Origin: Doryteuthis pealeii
Taxonomy: Eukaryota > Mollusca > Cephalopoda > Myopsida > Loliginidae
DNA length: 64,000 nt
NCBI GenBank assembly: GCA_023376005.1
Contig: CM042152.1
Coordinates: 71,814,893-71,878,892 of the forward strand
Reading direction: 5' to 3'
Shown here in pieces: positions 1-11,159 of the stretch. The position numbers and the translations under genes are program-made. Each line of letters starts with the position of its first letter. Position 1 is the first letter of the stretch. The notes beneath the pieces are model-generated. The model searched no databases, had not been told where the DNA came from, and saw nothing but the letters and a program-made list of their open reading frames with translations.

Positions 1-1109
1 TTTAACTAAGGAGAAAATGATAGACATAACTGAAGTCCTTATAGAAACTAAGTAGGTAGATAGAGGGAGATGATAAATTTGTTCTGAATGGTGACTGATT
101 TGAAAAGGAGGGAAATACAGGCTGAGCTTTGGTGAAATGAAGTAAAGAGTGATTAAGCTTTTGTCCCCCATTGAAAGAACCACTAATAAAATAACTAAAG
201 ATAAGGATGGTAACTTAGATTAATCTAACGGATAACTTCTAAGGATTATTTTTAATCTGGAAATATCACATATATGCTTGTAGGAAATAAAATGTAATGG
301 AGAAATGTAATATTGATAAAGAAACCAGTATTTCCAACTCTTGCTAATAAATAGCCTTAAATTACGTCTCCTTCATAGCGGCCCTCTGAAAAGAAAGAAG
401 TTGAAGTCCAAGCCTAGTGGCAGACTGTTTAATCTATAACTATTAGTTGTAAAATTAGTTTATCGAAACCTCTCAAGTTTTATGAAATCTTGTTTATTTT
501 CATTACAATACACATGATCATTACTTGTGTCCATGATATGAAAGTAGACTATACGAGCAAAAGAAATAGGTTTGATTTTTTACATGCTTGTAACAGAGAT
601 GGAAGTGTTTTATGAATGGATTAGGTATCTAAAAATGTTTCCTTTTCCAATGATTGTTTTTACATTGCAAAGGACAAAGATATATTGATGTGATTTTTGT
701 GTTTGTATAGTTTTCTGAATATTTTGTATTACTCTTCAGCTTCATGATGTAAATAAGCTGGTGCTTGTACATATGATAATCACTTTTCATTAATGAAAAG
801 TACATTTAGCTTTAAAGTTGTTAACATAATATGGACATCATTTCAGTGATCCTTAAGAAAGAGAAACTACTAGCTATTTGTAAGACATGTTGAAACACTT
901 ATATGTTATATCGAAAGGATTTGGGAAAATGTATTTTCATCTGGCAGATTCCGATTTGGGATGTAGGAATGATTGCTTCATTGCTATTAAAATATATTTC
1001 TGAATTGGTCATAGATTCTAAAATGTGTTATGAAGGCTTGGAATTTTGTTTTATGAAATCTTTTTGTAATTATTACTAATATTAGTAATTTTCTTTTTTC
1101 TCCTTTCAG
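1..1109 (+). other. intron upstream of an A exon
   Basis: No coding sequence is seen. From about 285 onward it matches the sequence upstream of the A exons at 60,037 and 63,490 (for example the block around 370-430 matches 59,290-59,350). It ends in the pyrimidine-rich acceptor of the A exon at 1,110. I recognise nothing in bases 1-285. Confidence 0.7.
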
Positions 1110-1378
1110 TGATATGTATTCATGAAGAAGAAATTACAAAGGAGAACATTCGCAATGAAAAAGTGGTTATTGTTCCATCATCAAATCCAGCGGACATTGA
1201 AAACATAGTTGTTGGTGGTAATCCTTTCGTATTTGCAGAAGATGATGATACTTTAACTGTAAAAGTGACTTTCAATGATCCAAAAGTTCCAGTTCGAATG
1301 AACCTGTTGAATACAAGCAACGTAGATGTTTATAATATGACTGTTACTTATACGGGTGGAAACATTATTTATTACACG
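1110..1378 (+). CDS. A-type exon of repeated mucin-like glycoprotein, intact
   Basis: Internal exon of 269 bp, phase 1 in and phase 0 out, encoding 90 residues. The acceptor is a T-rich tract ending CTTTCAG at 1,109; the donor is ACG|GTGAGT. The peptide opens with a single Cys (ICIHEEE), contains a VVGGNPFVF stretch and FNDPKVPV, and ends NMTVTYTGGN..YYT, where NMT is an N-glycosylation sequon. Alternating hydrophobic residues suggest a beta-sandwich, with the partner Cys supplied by the following C exon. No C exon follows here, because palindromic DNA interrupts the intron about 90 bp downstream. The protein family is not identified. A secreted or surface role is inferred from the sequons and from the Thr/Pro exons elsewhere in the array. 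Confidence 0.75.
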
Positions 1379-1467
1379 GTGAGTAAGAGGCTTTTCTCAT
1401 AAAATGATAATGCTGAAACATTATTGGTTTTGAATTGTTTTTGTAAAAGCTTTTCGAAATACTACTG

Positions 1468-2011
1468 CAAGTCGTTCTCCCTGGTCTGTGAGAATAAGTC
1501 CTTTAAATATACCCCAATTTCACCACATCCGGGCTCCTCACTCATAATTGTCCGTGCAGCACGTGCGACACTCGCCAGCACGGCGCGACCACCCACATCC
1601 GGACCACTATGCCATTTCCTACTTCGCCGATCGTCCACAGCTCTCACATTCTGAAGGAAGCGGGTTCGACTCTAGGTCAGTCCTACACGCCAGGCAAAGC
1701 CTAGCCCGCTTCCTTCGAGAATACGGCAAGTCTTTCACGCCCGCCACCCTCTCCGTCACCACGTGTTGCACGAGGCAGGTCTCCTCTCTCACTACAATAC
1801 GCATGCGCAGATTTACAAGTATGGCTGAAAATCTGTTCGTAATAGAGTTAGGGTTAGGGTGAGGGTTTATATTAGTAGACGGCCGTGTAAGTCTGCGCAT
1901 GCGTTTACCCGAATCTTCCAATGTAAATGTATTTTTCTTTATTTTCTAAATCTGTTATTTCATACTTATTTTTATAAATCTAATGATATATTTCTCTTTC
2001 TCTTTCAACAG
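1468..2011. other. GC-rich segment with promoter-like motifs (left P1 arm)
   Basis: The segment is more GC-rich than its surroundings and has CpGs. It holds two GCATGCG palindromes (near 1,802 and 1,896) resembling NRF-1 sites, a short TTAGGG-type run near 1,847-1,867, and on the minus strand a TATA-like TATATTTAAAG at about 1,501-1,511 pointing out of the palindrome. Open frames on both strands overlap each other and look like composition shadows. It could be a promoter or CpG-island fragment of a host gene, or a retroelement U3. Confidence 0.3.
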
Positions 2012-2239
2012 GAATGACTCTTTACTCCCATACGTCTCAAGGAAATTCAGATTAGAAGTGACATCCCCTGGGAAACATGGCTGAAAGGATTTGTCACCGT
2101 TGCTGGTGTTCGTGCTTCGACCAACACTCGACCCTGGTCGTACCCTGTTCCCAAGAACAACTTAATCGTCGACCCATGCCGCTACTTAGTAAATGCTCAC
2201 CAAGCACAGCGGAGGGATAGCAGCAACTATAAATCATAA
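2012..2239 (+). CDS. possible terminal exon of an unidentified gene (left P1 arm)
   Basis: A good acceptor (branch-like CTAAT, then TTTCTCTTTCAACAG) ends at 2,011. One frame is open for 73 codons, from just after a TGA at 2,015 to a TAA at 2,237-2,239, and reads like ordinary protein (motifs DIPWETWLKGF, RPWSYPVPKNN, DPCRYLVNAHQ). The TGA lies four bases into the exon in that same frame, so this frame needs another acceptor or an upstream context I cannot see. A second frame gives a shorter peptide ending at 2,093. AT-rich 3'UTR-like sequence follows. Family not recognised. The same exon is mirrored at 6,937-7,164. Confidence 0.3.
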
Positions 2240-4574
2240 AAATTATTCAACCATTCAGTAAACGAAAAAGGAATTACCAATCATACAACAACTTACTACA
2301 GTAGCTTTTCTTTTTGACCTCAAAAAATTGAGGCATCGACAAAATCATTTGTCTCGATAGATTTTTTATATATAAATATTTATATATCTATTTATTTATT
2401 TATAGACGTGTGTGAGTGAAAAGCGAGTCGTTACATAAACGTCAAAATACAGCTAAAAAAAGAAAGAAGAGAAATAACAGGTCTGCGGCCAAAAATCAAG
2501 AAAACAATTAATACAATGAAAGAGAAAGAACAGGTGAAAGATATTTTGAAAAGCTCAGAATGTGATCTTAAATAGAAAGTCCTGTTGCCCTTAAAGCGGT
2601 ATCTGAATTTGACAACAAAATACTTAACGAAACAGATTGCAGGAACAAGTTTTTTAAATTCCTGTTGCCTATTCTTAAAGTGAGTCAGTCGTCAAATTCT
2701 TTTTGTTTTATTTTTCTTTTCACAACTAAACAATAGTTCGGTCCGTTTTCATTGAAATTCTTGTTTTGGATTCAACCTTTAGTCAGACATCTTTTTCATA
2801 AAATCAATTTGTGTTTTGTCCGTTTTTGAAGACATTTCAGTAAAAACAAAAGTATAAAAAATACGCTAACAAAGCTGAAGAAAAAAAGATAAAAAGAAAG
2901 AAAGAAAGGAAGAAAGGAAGGAGAAAGAAAGAGATACAGAAGTTATAAAGGAAGTAGAAAGAGAGAAGGGAAGGAAAAAAAGAACCTTTTTAAAAAAAAT
3001 TAAGAGCACAGACATATAGACATCAAAACTGTACAGAAATGTCTTTTTCTCGAAAGACCAATGCAAGGAATCCCATCTGTTACAGAAAACTACAAAAGAT
3101 ACGTCCTTTATTTTTACTACTTCCAATACAACATCTAATGTTGCAAGTGTCTCGGCAATTGTTATTACTATCATTATCATTAGCACAACGTCCAGTAATA
3201 CTATCGCTGCAATACCTTTTTATCAAATTCAATCACTACCATAATTTAATATCGATTATCCATTATTTTTTAATCATTTTATCCTCGTCTGCAAATTTTT
3301 TCCTTCCCGGCTAGATCGCCCACAAAAATATGTAAAAAAGAAAGTCTTCTTTTTTTAAAATTGTTAAACTGCACGCTTTAACGTATACGCACACTGAATT
3401 GCACTGCGCATGCGCTGTTATAAGGAAATACAGCTACAAAAAGGAACACAAAAGGGAAAAAAACAGCTTGTTTCTTCGTTTTTTGAAGATTAAACAAGTC
3501 GCCAAATGAATCAGTTATGTGAGATTTTGCAGGTGAAAGTATAACAGAGATTTACTCTGGTTGACACTGCATTAACGAGTCTTAAAAAATTGATACATTT
3601 TGACGCTTTTAGAGAGAAAAAAACAAAAAAAAGAACTTTTATTTATATATCTATTTAATATCTATTTATATAATTTTTAAAGTTGAAAACAGCTTTTATT
3701 TAAACGGTATATAATCTTTCTTTTCCTTTTAGTTGAAGTGCCCTGCATCGGATTTTTTAACAGATTCCTTAATGGCCTTCAGTTAAAATGTTCTATAACA
3801 GCCTTCGAACGAACTATGCTATAACACTTTGGTCAAAGAACAACAATCCTATGTTCAATGATTTTATAAGAGCCTTCAATCGGTGAGTTCTACTACAGCC
3901 TTAGTCGAAGAGATTTCTTTAAAGTATTATATACATATATATGTACACATATATATATATATATGATGATATTTTGAAGTGAATGAGGCAACAGATTTTC
4001 ATGTTATTTTTCATTTAAAAGACAATAGACTCTCCCTGTTACAAGAAGATTTTTATAACTTTTTTAAAGAAGTTCTGTGTCTGTTATTAGATGACGACAA
4101 ACTCTTTTTTTACGTAAAACAATTTTATTCTGTTGTTGTTATTAACGTTGTTGTTGAAGATACGAAGTGAAGCCAAAGATTTCTTACCATTTTCCGTCGT
4201 AAAAAGTAATTGAAAAAAAAGGATACCACAAAGGAATTTCAAGGAGAAAAAGAAAAAGAAAAGCAAAAGAAACCTAAAGGAGAAATTGGGACGAAGTTAA
4301 ACAAACTTCAGTCCAGCGAATGAAAATCGACTAACGACGAAGGAACAAGAAAAAAGTTTGTTTTGTTTTAATCACGAAAAATGTTACATTACTGACCACA
4401 CCGAAACAAGAAGAAAGAGAAAAATATCTTACAAATATATATATATATACACATAGCATAACATCTATAAACACAGTCACACGCACAACAAAGTTATAAA
4501 ACCAAAACATCTATAATAAAAAAACCAATATCAGGAATCAGGATTAAAATAACTTTTTTTTAAAGTAACATCAA
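2240..4574. other. AT-rich non-coding half-arm with purine tract
   Basis: No supported gene. Contents include a TA-rich run near 2,365-2,400, an (AAAG/GGAA)n purine tract at about 2,880-2,990, a GCGCATGCGC motif near 3,408, and (TA)n runs at 3,930-3,965 and 4,432-4,450. It resembles 3'UTR or intergenic DNA downstream of the candidate exon. Confidence 0.5.
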
Positions 4575-4620
4575 CTTCAGACGTCAGAGTTTGAAGTTGA
4601 TGTTACTTTAAAAAAAAAGT
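4556..4620. repeat. centre of palindrome P1
   Basis: The arms approach within about 12 bp: the left arm ends CAACTTCA, a spacer containing the self-complementary GACGTC follows, and the right arm begins TGAAGTTG. As single-stranded DNA or RNA this would form one hairpin of more than 3 kb. Confidence 0.9.
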
Positions 4621-6936
4621 TATTTTAATCCTGATTCCTGATATTGGTTTTTTTTATTATAGATGTTTTGGTTTTATAACTTTGTTGTGCGTGTGACTGT
4701 GTTTATAGATGTTATGCTATGTGTATATATATATATATTTGTAAGATATTTTTCTCTTTCTTCTTGTTTCGGTGTGGTCAGTAATGTAACATTTTTCGTG
4801 ATTAAAACAAAACAAACTTTTTTCTTGTTCCTTCGTCGTTAGTCGATTTTCATTCGCTGGACTGAAGTTTGTTTAACTTCGTCCCAATTTCTCCTTTAGG
4901 TTTCTTTTGCTTTTTTTTTTCTTTTCTCCTTGAAATTCCTTTGTGGTATCCTTTTTTTTCAATTACTTTTTACGACGGAAAATGGTAAGAAATCTTTGGC
5001 TTCACTTCGTATCTTCAACAACAACGTTAATAACAACAACAGAATAAAATTGTTTTACGTAAAAAAAAGAGTTTGTCGTCATCTAATAACAGACACAGAA
5101 CTTCTTTAAAAAAGTTATAAAAATCTTCTTGTAACAGGGGAGAGTCTATTGTCTTTTAAATGAAAATAACATGAAAATCTGTTGCCTCATTCACTTCAAA
5201 ATATCATCATATATATATATATATGTGTACATATATATGTATATAATACTTTAAAGAAATCTCTTCGACTAAGGCTGTAGTAGAACTCACCGATTGAAGG
5301 CTCTTATAAAATCATTGAACATAGGATTGTTGTTCTTTGACCAAAGTGTTATAGCATAGTTCGTTCGAAGGCTGTTATAGAACATTTTAACTGAAGGCCA
5401 TTAAGGAATCTGTTAAAAAATCCGATGCAGGGCACTTCAACTAAAAGGAAAAGAAAGATTATATACCGTTTAAATAAAAAGCTGTTTTCAACTTTAAAAA
5501 TTATATAAATAGATATTAAATAGATATATAAATAAAAGTTCTTTTTTTTGTTTTTTTCTCTCTAAAAGCGTCAAAATGTATCAATTTTTTAAGACTCGTT
5601 AATGCAGTGTCAACCAGAGTAAATCTCTGTTATACTTTCACCTGCAAAATCTCACATAACTGATTCATTTGGCGACTTGTTTAATCTTCAAAAAACGAAG
5701 AACAAGCTGTTTTTTTCCCTTTTTGTGTTCCTTTTTGTAGCTGTATTTCCTTATAAACAGCGCATGCGCAGTGCAATTCAGTGTGCGTTATACGTTAAAG
5801 CGTGCAGTTTAACAATTTTTAAAAAAAGAAGACTTTCTTTTTTACATATTTTTTGTGGGCGATCTAGCCGGGAAGGAAAAATTTGCAGACGAGGATAAAA
5901 TGATTAAAAAATAATGGATAATCGATATTAAATTATGGTAGTGATTGAATTTGATAAAAAGGTATTGCAGCGATAGTATTACTGGACGTTGTGCTAATGA
6001 TAATGATAGTAATAACAATTGCCGAGACACTTGCAACATTAGATGTTGTATTGGAAGTAGTAAAAATAAAGGACGTATCTTTTGTAGTTTTCTGTAACAG
6101 ATGGGATTCCTTGCATTGGTCTTTCGAGAAAAAGACATTTCTGTACAGTTTTGATGTCTATATGTCTGTGCTCTTAATTTTTTTTAAAAAGGTTCTTTTT
6201 TTCCTTCCCTTCTCTCTTTCTACTTCCTTTATAACTTCTGTATCTCTTTCTTTCTTCCTTCCTTTCTTCCTTTCTTTCTTTCTTTTTATCTTTTTTTTCT
6301 TCAGCTTTGTTAGCGTATTTTTATACTTTTGTTTTTACTGAAATGTCTTCAAAAACGGACAAAACACAAATTGATTTTATGAAAAAGATGTCTGACTAAG
6401 GTTGAATCCAAACAAGAAATTTCAATGAAAACGGACCGAACTATTGTTTAGTTGTGAAAAGAAATAAAACAAAAAGAATTTGACGACTGACTCACTTTAA
6501 GAATAGGCAACAGGAATTTAAAAAACTTGTTCCTGCAATCTGTTTCGTTAAGTATTTTGTTGTCAATTCAGATACCGCTTTAAGGGCAACAGGACTTTCT
6601 ATTTAAGATCACATTCTGAGCTTTTTCAAAATATCTTTCACCTGTTCTTTTCTCTTTCATTGTATTAATTGTTTTCTTGATTTTTTGGCCGCAGACCTGT
6701 TATTTCTCTTCTTTCTTTTTTTAGCTGTATTTTGACGTTTATGTAACGACTCGCTTTCACTCACACACGTCTATAAATAAATAAATAGATATATAAATAT
6801 TTATATATAAAAAAATCTATCGAGACAAATGATTTTGTCGATGCCTCAATTTTTTGAGGTCAAAAAGAAAAGCTACTGTAGTAAGTTGTTGTATGATTGG
6901 TAATTCCTTTTTCGTTTACTGAATGGTTGAATAATT
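4600..6936. repeat. right half-arm of P1, mirror of 2,240-4,574
   Basis: Reverse complement of the left half-arm, including the purine tract (here (CTTT)n at about 6,185-6,300) and the TA-rich runs. No gene is supported; the open frames here are mirror images of those on the left. Confidence 0.7.
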
Positions 6937-7164
6937 TTATGATTTATAGTTGCTGCTATCCCTCCGCTGTGCTTGGTGAGCATTTACTAAGTAGCGGCAT
7001 GGGTCGACGATTAAGTTGTTCTTGGGAACAGGGTACGACCAGGGTCGAGTGTTGGTCGAAGCACGAACACCAGCAACGGTGACAAATCCTTTCAGCCATG
7101 TTTCCCAGGGGATGTCACTTCTAATCTGAATTTCCTTGAGACGTATGGGAGTAAAGAGTCATTC
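6937..7164 (-). CDS. possible terminal exon, mirror copy
   Basis: Inverted copy of the 2,012-2,239 candidate exon with the same acceptor, the same 73-codon open frame and the same TAA (complement at 6,937-6,939). Its coding status carries the same doubt. Confidence 0.3.
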
Positions 7165-7710
7165 CTGTTGAAAGAGAAAGAGAAATATATCATTAGATTT
7201 ATAAAAATAAGTATGAAATAACAGATTTAGAAAATAAAGAAAAATACATTTACATTGGAAGATTCGGGTAAACGCATGCGCAGACTTACACGGCCGTCTA
7301 CTAATATAAACCCTCACCCTAACCCTAACTCTATTACGAACAGATTTTCAGCCATACTTGTAAATCTGCGCATGCGTATTGTAGTGAGAGAGGAGACCTG
7401 CCTCGTGCAACACGGTGTGACGGAGAGGGTGGCGGGCGTGAAGACTTGCCGTATTCTCGAAGGAAGCGGGCTAGGCTTTGCCTGGCGTGTAGGACTGACC
7501 TAGAGTCGAACCCGCTTCCTTCAGAATGTGAGAGCTGTGGACGATCGGCGAAGTAGGAAATGGCATAGTGGTCCGGATGTGGGTGGTCGCGCCGTGCTGG
7601 CGAGTGTCGCACGTGCTGCACGGACAATTATGAGTGAGGAGCCCGGATGTGGTGAAATTGGGGTATATTTAAAGGACTTATCTCACAGACCAGGGAGAAC
7701 GACTTGCAGT
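7165..7710. other. GC-rich promoter-like segment (right P1 arm)
   Basis: Mirror of 1,468-2,011. On this side the TATA-like element (about 7,664-7,674) is on the plus strand and again points outward from the palindrome centre. The insert boundary with mucin-locus DNA is at about 7,710, where the sequence switches to the A-exon intron (TTCGAAAAGCTTTTAC). Confidence 0.3.
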
Positions 7711-7794
7711 AGTATTCGAAAAGCTTTTACAAAAACAATTCAAAACCAATAATGTTTCAGCATTATCATTTTATGAGAAAAGCCTCTTACTCAC

Positions 7795-8039
7795 CGTGTA
7801 ATAAATAATGTTTCCACCCGTATAAGTAACAGTCATATTATAAACATCTACGTTGCTTGTATTCAACAGGTTCATTCGAACTGGAACTTTTGGATCATTG
7901 AAAGTCACTTTTACAGTTAAAGTATCATCATCTTCTGCAAATACGAAAGGATTACCACCAACAACTATGTTTTCAATGTCCGCTGGATTTGATGATGGAA
8001 CAATAACCACTTTTTCATTGCGAATGTTCTCCTTTGTAT
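7795..8039 (-). pseudogene. A-type exon, 5' end cut by palindrome edge
   Basis: Reverse-strand copy of the A exon with an intact donor (complement of ACG|GTGAGT, ending at 7,795). The sequence matches the A exon up to ACAAAGG, then switches at about 8,040 to unrelated intron-like DNA. The acceptor and the first codons, including the conserved Cys, are missing. It cannot be spliced in as a normal exon. Confidence 0.7.
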
Positions 8040-8418
8040 AAACAAAAGGAATTTGGATATTTTAAATAATCATTCAATCAGAACAATAGCTAATATCATC
8101 TAGAAAATAAAACAATAACTTCAGCTGAAACTCATAATAACAATACTAAAAATGTTTTGATTTTCTGCTTGCACTTCTCATCAGTTAGTTGCAACTTGGC
8201 TCACTAGAATTTTGTTACGTCTCCTTTTTGTCATTATACACAAAATTGCTAACTAGACCAACAACTTAGAGGAAAAGCATCAATTCTTGCAAGAGAAATT
8301 TCAACTGACAATCCAAAGAAAAACTACCTACAGATTATTATTTTCTTGTTGGTTATTTTCAAACAAAAAACAGTAATCTTTAAGCAATATCAACTCATAA
8401 GAAAAGCATTTCACTCAC
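8040..8418 (-). other. intron fragment between A remnant and B exon
   Basis: A composite of two intron pieces. 8,041-8,110 resembles the intron upstream of C exons (compare 22,845-22,910), and 8,130-8,418 resembles the intron downstream of B exons (compare 25,680-25,958). An internal deletion must have joined them and removed C and D. Confidence 0.6.
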
Positions 8419-8687
8419 CGTGTAAACAACAATGCTTCCATTTGTATAAGTAACAGTCATATTATAATACTCTACATTCATTGTATTCAAAAGGTTTATC
8501 TCAACTGGAACTTTTGGATCGTTGAACTTCACTGTTACGTTTGGTGCATTATCCTGGTTTGGAAATTTGAAAGGTTTGCCGCCAACAACTATGTCTTTAA
8601 TGTTATCCTGATTTGTGGAGGCTTTAATTTCCACAACTTTATTATCAATGTTCTCATCTGTAATTTCTTCATCATGAATACATATCC
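8419..8687 (-). CDS. B-type exon, intact
   Basis: 269-bp exon, phase 1 in and 0 out, 90 residues, aligned end to end with the A type without gaps. Shared features are the early Cys (ICIHDEE), IVVGGKPF, FNDPKVPV, LLNT and NMTVTYT. It has up to three N-glycosylation sequons (NVT, NMT, NGS). The acceptor is the complement of CTTTATTTTTTCAG, the donor ACG|GTGAGT. It mirrors the B exon at 52,800 but differs at several residues (KFPNQ against EFPNK, EINLLNTMN against QITLLNTTN), so the copies have diverged by substitution. Confidence 0.78.
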
Positions 8688-9209
8688 CTGAAAAAATAAA
8701 GTAAAATAACTAATAAATATCATATTTCATGAAAACACAAATCCAAGTCTTCATAACATATTTTAGAATCTACAACCAATTAAGAAATTTATTTTAATAG
8801 CAATGAGGCAATCATTCACACATCACAATCATTACCTAATCTGCCAAATGAAAACACATTTTGCCAATCCCTTTGGATATATATTGAAACATAATCTACA
8901 AGTGTCTCAACATATCTTACAAATAGTTAGTAGTTTCTCTTTCTTGAGGATCACTCAGTACTGTCCATATTATGTGAATAACTTTAAAGCTACATGTACT
9001 TTTCATTAGTGAAAAGAGATTATCATATGTATACCCACCACCTGATTTACATCATGAAACTGAAGAGCAATACAAAATATCAAGAAACTACACAAAATCA
9101 CCTCAATTAATGTTTTTCATTTGCAATGTAAAAACAATCATTGAGAAAGGGAACATTTTTAGATACCTAATCCATTCATAAAACGCCATAAATTCCATCT
9201 TTGTGAGAA
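8688..9209 (-). other. intron upstream of B exon
   Basis: AT-rich and non-coding. Matches the inverse of 52,260-52,799 and, in part, the upstream introns of the other B exons. No RNA gene seen. Confidence 0.65.
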
Positions 9210-9616
9210 GCATACAGAAATTAAACCTATTTCTTTTCCTTATATAATCTACTTTCATAATCTACTGGATACTTGTATTCTCTTGTATTCTATTTAAGCA
9301 AAAGTAAATGTTTATGTGCATTCTAATGAAAATAAACAAGATTACATAAAACTTACATAAAGAAGATTTTACAACTAATAATCATTCATTAAAAAGTCTA
9401 CCATTAGGTATCTGCATACAGAAATTAAACCTATTTCTTTTCCTTATATAATCTACTTTCATAATCTACTGGATACTTGTATTCTCTTGTATTATATTTA
9501 AGCAAAAGTAAATGTTTATGTGCATTCTAATGAAAATAAACAAGATTACATAAAACTTACATAAAGAAGATTTTACAACTAATAATCATTCATTAAAAAG
9601 TCTACCATTAGGTATC
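9210..9616. repeat. 204-bp tandem duplication of intron DNA
   Basis: Two direct copies begin GCATACAGAAATTAAACC at 9,210 and 9,414; both run to ..CCATTAGGTATCTG. The second copy ends exactly where the LTR at 9,617 begins. They are almost identical (CTATTTAAGC against ATATTTAAGC). Confidence 0.85.
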
Positions 9617-9721
9617 TGTAATAGTATGACCCCAGTTATCTCCCCTAATCAAGCGGACTCAGAAATATAGATTGTTGTCTTGCCCATGTATGTCTTCTTG
9701 TCTTTCTTTAATATTACCACA
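9617..9721 (+). mobile_element. 5' LTR of Ty3-type element 1
   Basis: About 105 bp, TGTAATAG...ATTACCACA, closely similar to 14,172-14,283. It is followed at once by TGGTGACAAAAGTGGGATG, the usual primer-binding-site context of Ty3 elements. Short LTRs of this kind occur in K02A2.6-like families. Confidence 0.75.
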
Positions 9722-10990
9722 TGGTGACAAAAGTGGGATGAAAATAATCCCAGAGGATATAGAAAATGTCACCATATTATTAAAAAAAGGTAAAGATTAT
9801 GTCCAGTCAAATTGAGTTAAGACCACTTTTGAACATTCTGGACAGAAACAGTCAGAACTACTAAAAAACAAATGCCACGTGGAGAACAGGTGGCGCCATT
9901 TGTAAAAAGTTATAAAAATGAAATGGATAAGAAAAAAGAGCGTTTGCATTGAAACACTTTTCAGTGAAACTAAATAAGTAAATGTCATACATTTAATTGT
10001 TACTGTATTTCACAATAATTGTATTTCAGAATGGATAAGAATGCATGCAAACTGATAATTTGCTGGACATCCACAAATCTGGTAGATTCATTCAGGTATT
10101 TTAAGCAGCATTAAAATCTCAACTTCTACATTAGACAAAGAATGGTTAATAAAACAGGTTATTACCAGAATGAAGCACCAAGAGCTGCAAAAACAATTGT
10201 TAGCAAAAGGAGAAGGATTGAAGGAAGAGTCCATGAAGCTTCAATGTCACCTGAAGCAACTGGCTAAAATCTAATGTGAAAAGAACTGGGAAATTGATGC
10301 TTTTAGATACAGCTACTGTAAGCGATGTGGCAGCATGCATTCCCACCAAAAAGGAAAGTGTCCCATGTGGTACAACATGTTCAGTATGTAAACAGAACAA
10401 CAACTGTGCAAAAATATGCAACAACAAACAAGGAAAAAAAGGAAGACACCCACAAATACATGTCTCACATAGGAGCCTAAAATTTAAACCTGAACACAGG
10501 GAAATACAAGGAAATCACCAACACAGGCATAATGATAGGAAATGCAGCAACCATGTCCACTCAGTAAATGCTTGTCAGGGTGACTGTGATCAGTTGTATC
10601 AATGATTTGAGAAAATGTCATTTAATGCAGTTCAGCAGCAAGATAAAAAAGCCTCTTAAATACAATAGAATACAAGGTTTTTGCAAACCTTTATATCAGA
10701 AAGAAATCTTTGTATTAAAAGAGAACTATTTGGCCCAAACATCACTGATTTGTCATGTAGACAATAAGTAAAGCAGAATGCTTATAAGGAAAAAAAAAAA
10801 GAAAACAATGGACTGCTACCAATATTTATGAAGTTCAGTAAAGACTGTTAAACTCTCACCCCTCTCTATCTCATCTTTATTTTGTCACATGTATTATGAA
10901 GCTGGAAAATAAATTATTTCTATATACCATTCCACCAACAAATATAATTTTGAATATCTTTTTATTCATCTGAAACCCATACTGTTTATA
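9722..10990 (+). pseudogene. Ty3 element 1: leader and gag remnant
   Basis: Decayed gag. Around 10,305-10,430 the frames give a CCHC-like knuckle (CKRCGSMHSHQKGKC) and, after a frameshift, a second knuckle (CSVCKQNNNCAKIC). That is the double-knuckle nucleocapsid of K02A2.6-like Ty3 elements. The rest is interrupted by stops and frameshifts, and the protease and reverse-transcriptase core are not recognisable before 11,160, so they appear deleted. This stretch is absent from the mirror copy, which stops at the equivalent of about 10,995. Confidence 0.55.
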
Positions 10991-11159
10991 TCTTCTTTTT
11001 TTGTCACCTCGCAATTGGGCAAATAAATGTTATTACTTCATAATTGGACTTTGTTGTTGCTTGTTGCTTCTAGGATTTTTCCTCACTTTTATTTTGAATA
11101 TGCATGAGTAAATTTCTCATTATATGAAAAATTGATTTTATATAAATACATTATTGATT

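Larger units (their letters stand above)
1136..8040. repeat. 6.9-kb near-perfect palindrome (P1)
   Basis: Bases 1,136 to about 4,575 reappear inverted from about 4,600 to 8,040; paired coordinates sum to about 9,176 throughout. The outer edges are the A exon and its intron; the inner part (1,468-7,710) is unrelated to the mucin locus. The arms differ only by scattered small indels and substitutions, such as CACCACG at 1,757 against CACACCG on the mirror strand. Either a very recent inverted duplication or a fold-back assembly chimera would look like this. Confidence 0.9.

Noticed and set aside
1548..1921. Overlapping open frames on both strands in the GC-rich P1 segment
   Set aside because: They are mutual antisense shadows in GC-rich DNA without protein-like motifs or splice signals, and they recur only because of the palindrome.
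2866..3314. Open frames over the purine tract and its surroundings (also at 5,842-6,341)
   Set aside because: Low-complexity Phe/Ser or Leu-rich translations of (AAAG)n and AT-rich DNA, duplicated by the palindrome.
8803..9009. Small open frames in the intron upstream of the B exon (likewise at 59,831, 63,284 and 35,773)
   Set aside because: They fall within repeated intron sequence just before exon acceptors and carry no codon or motif support.
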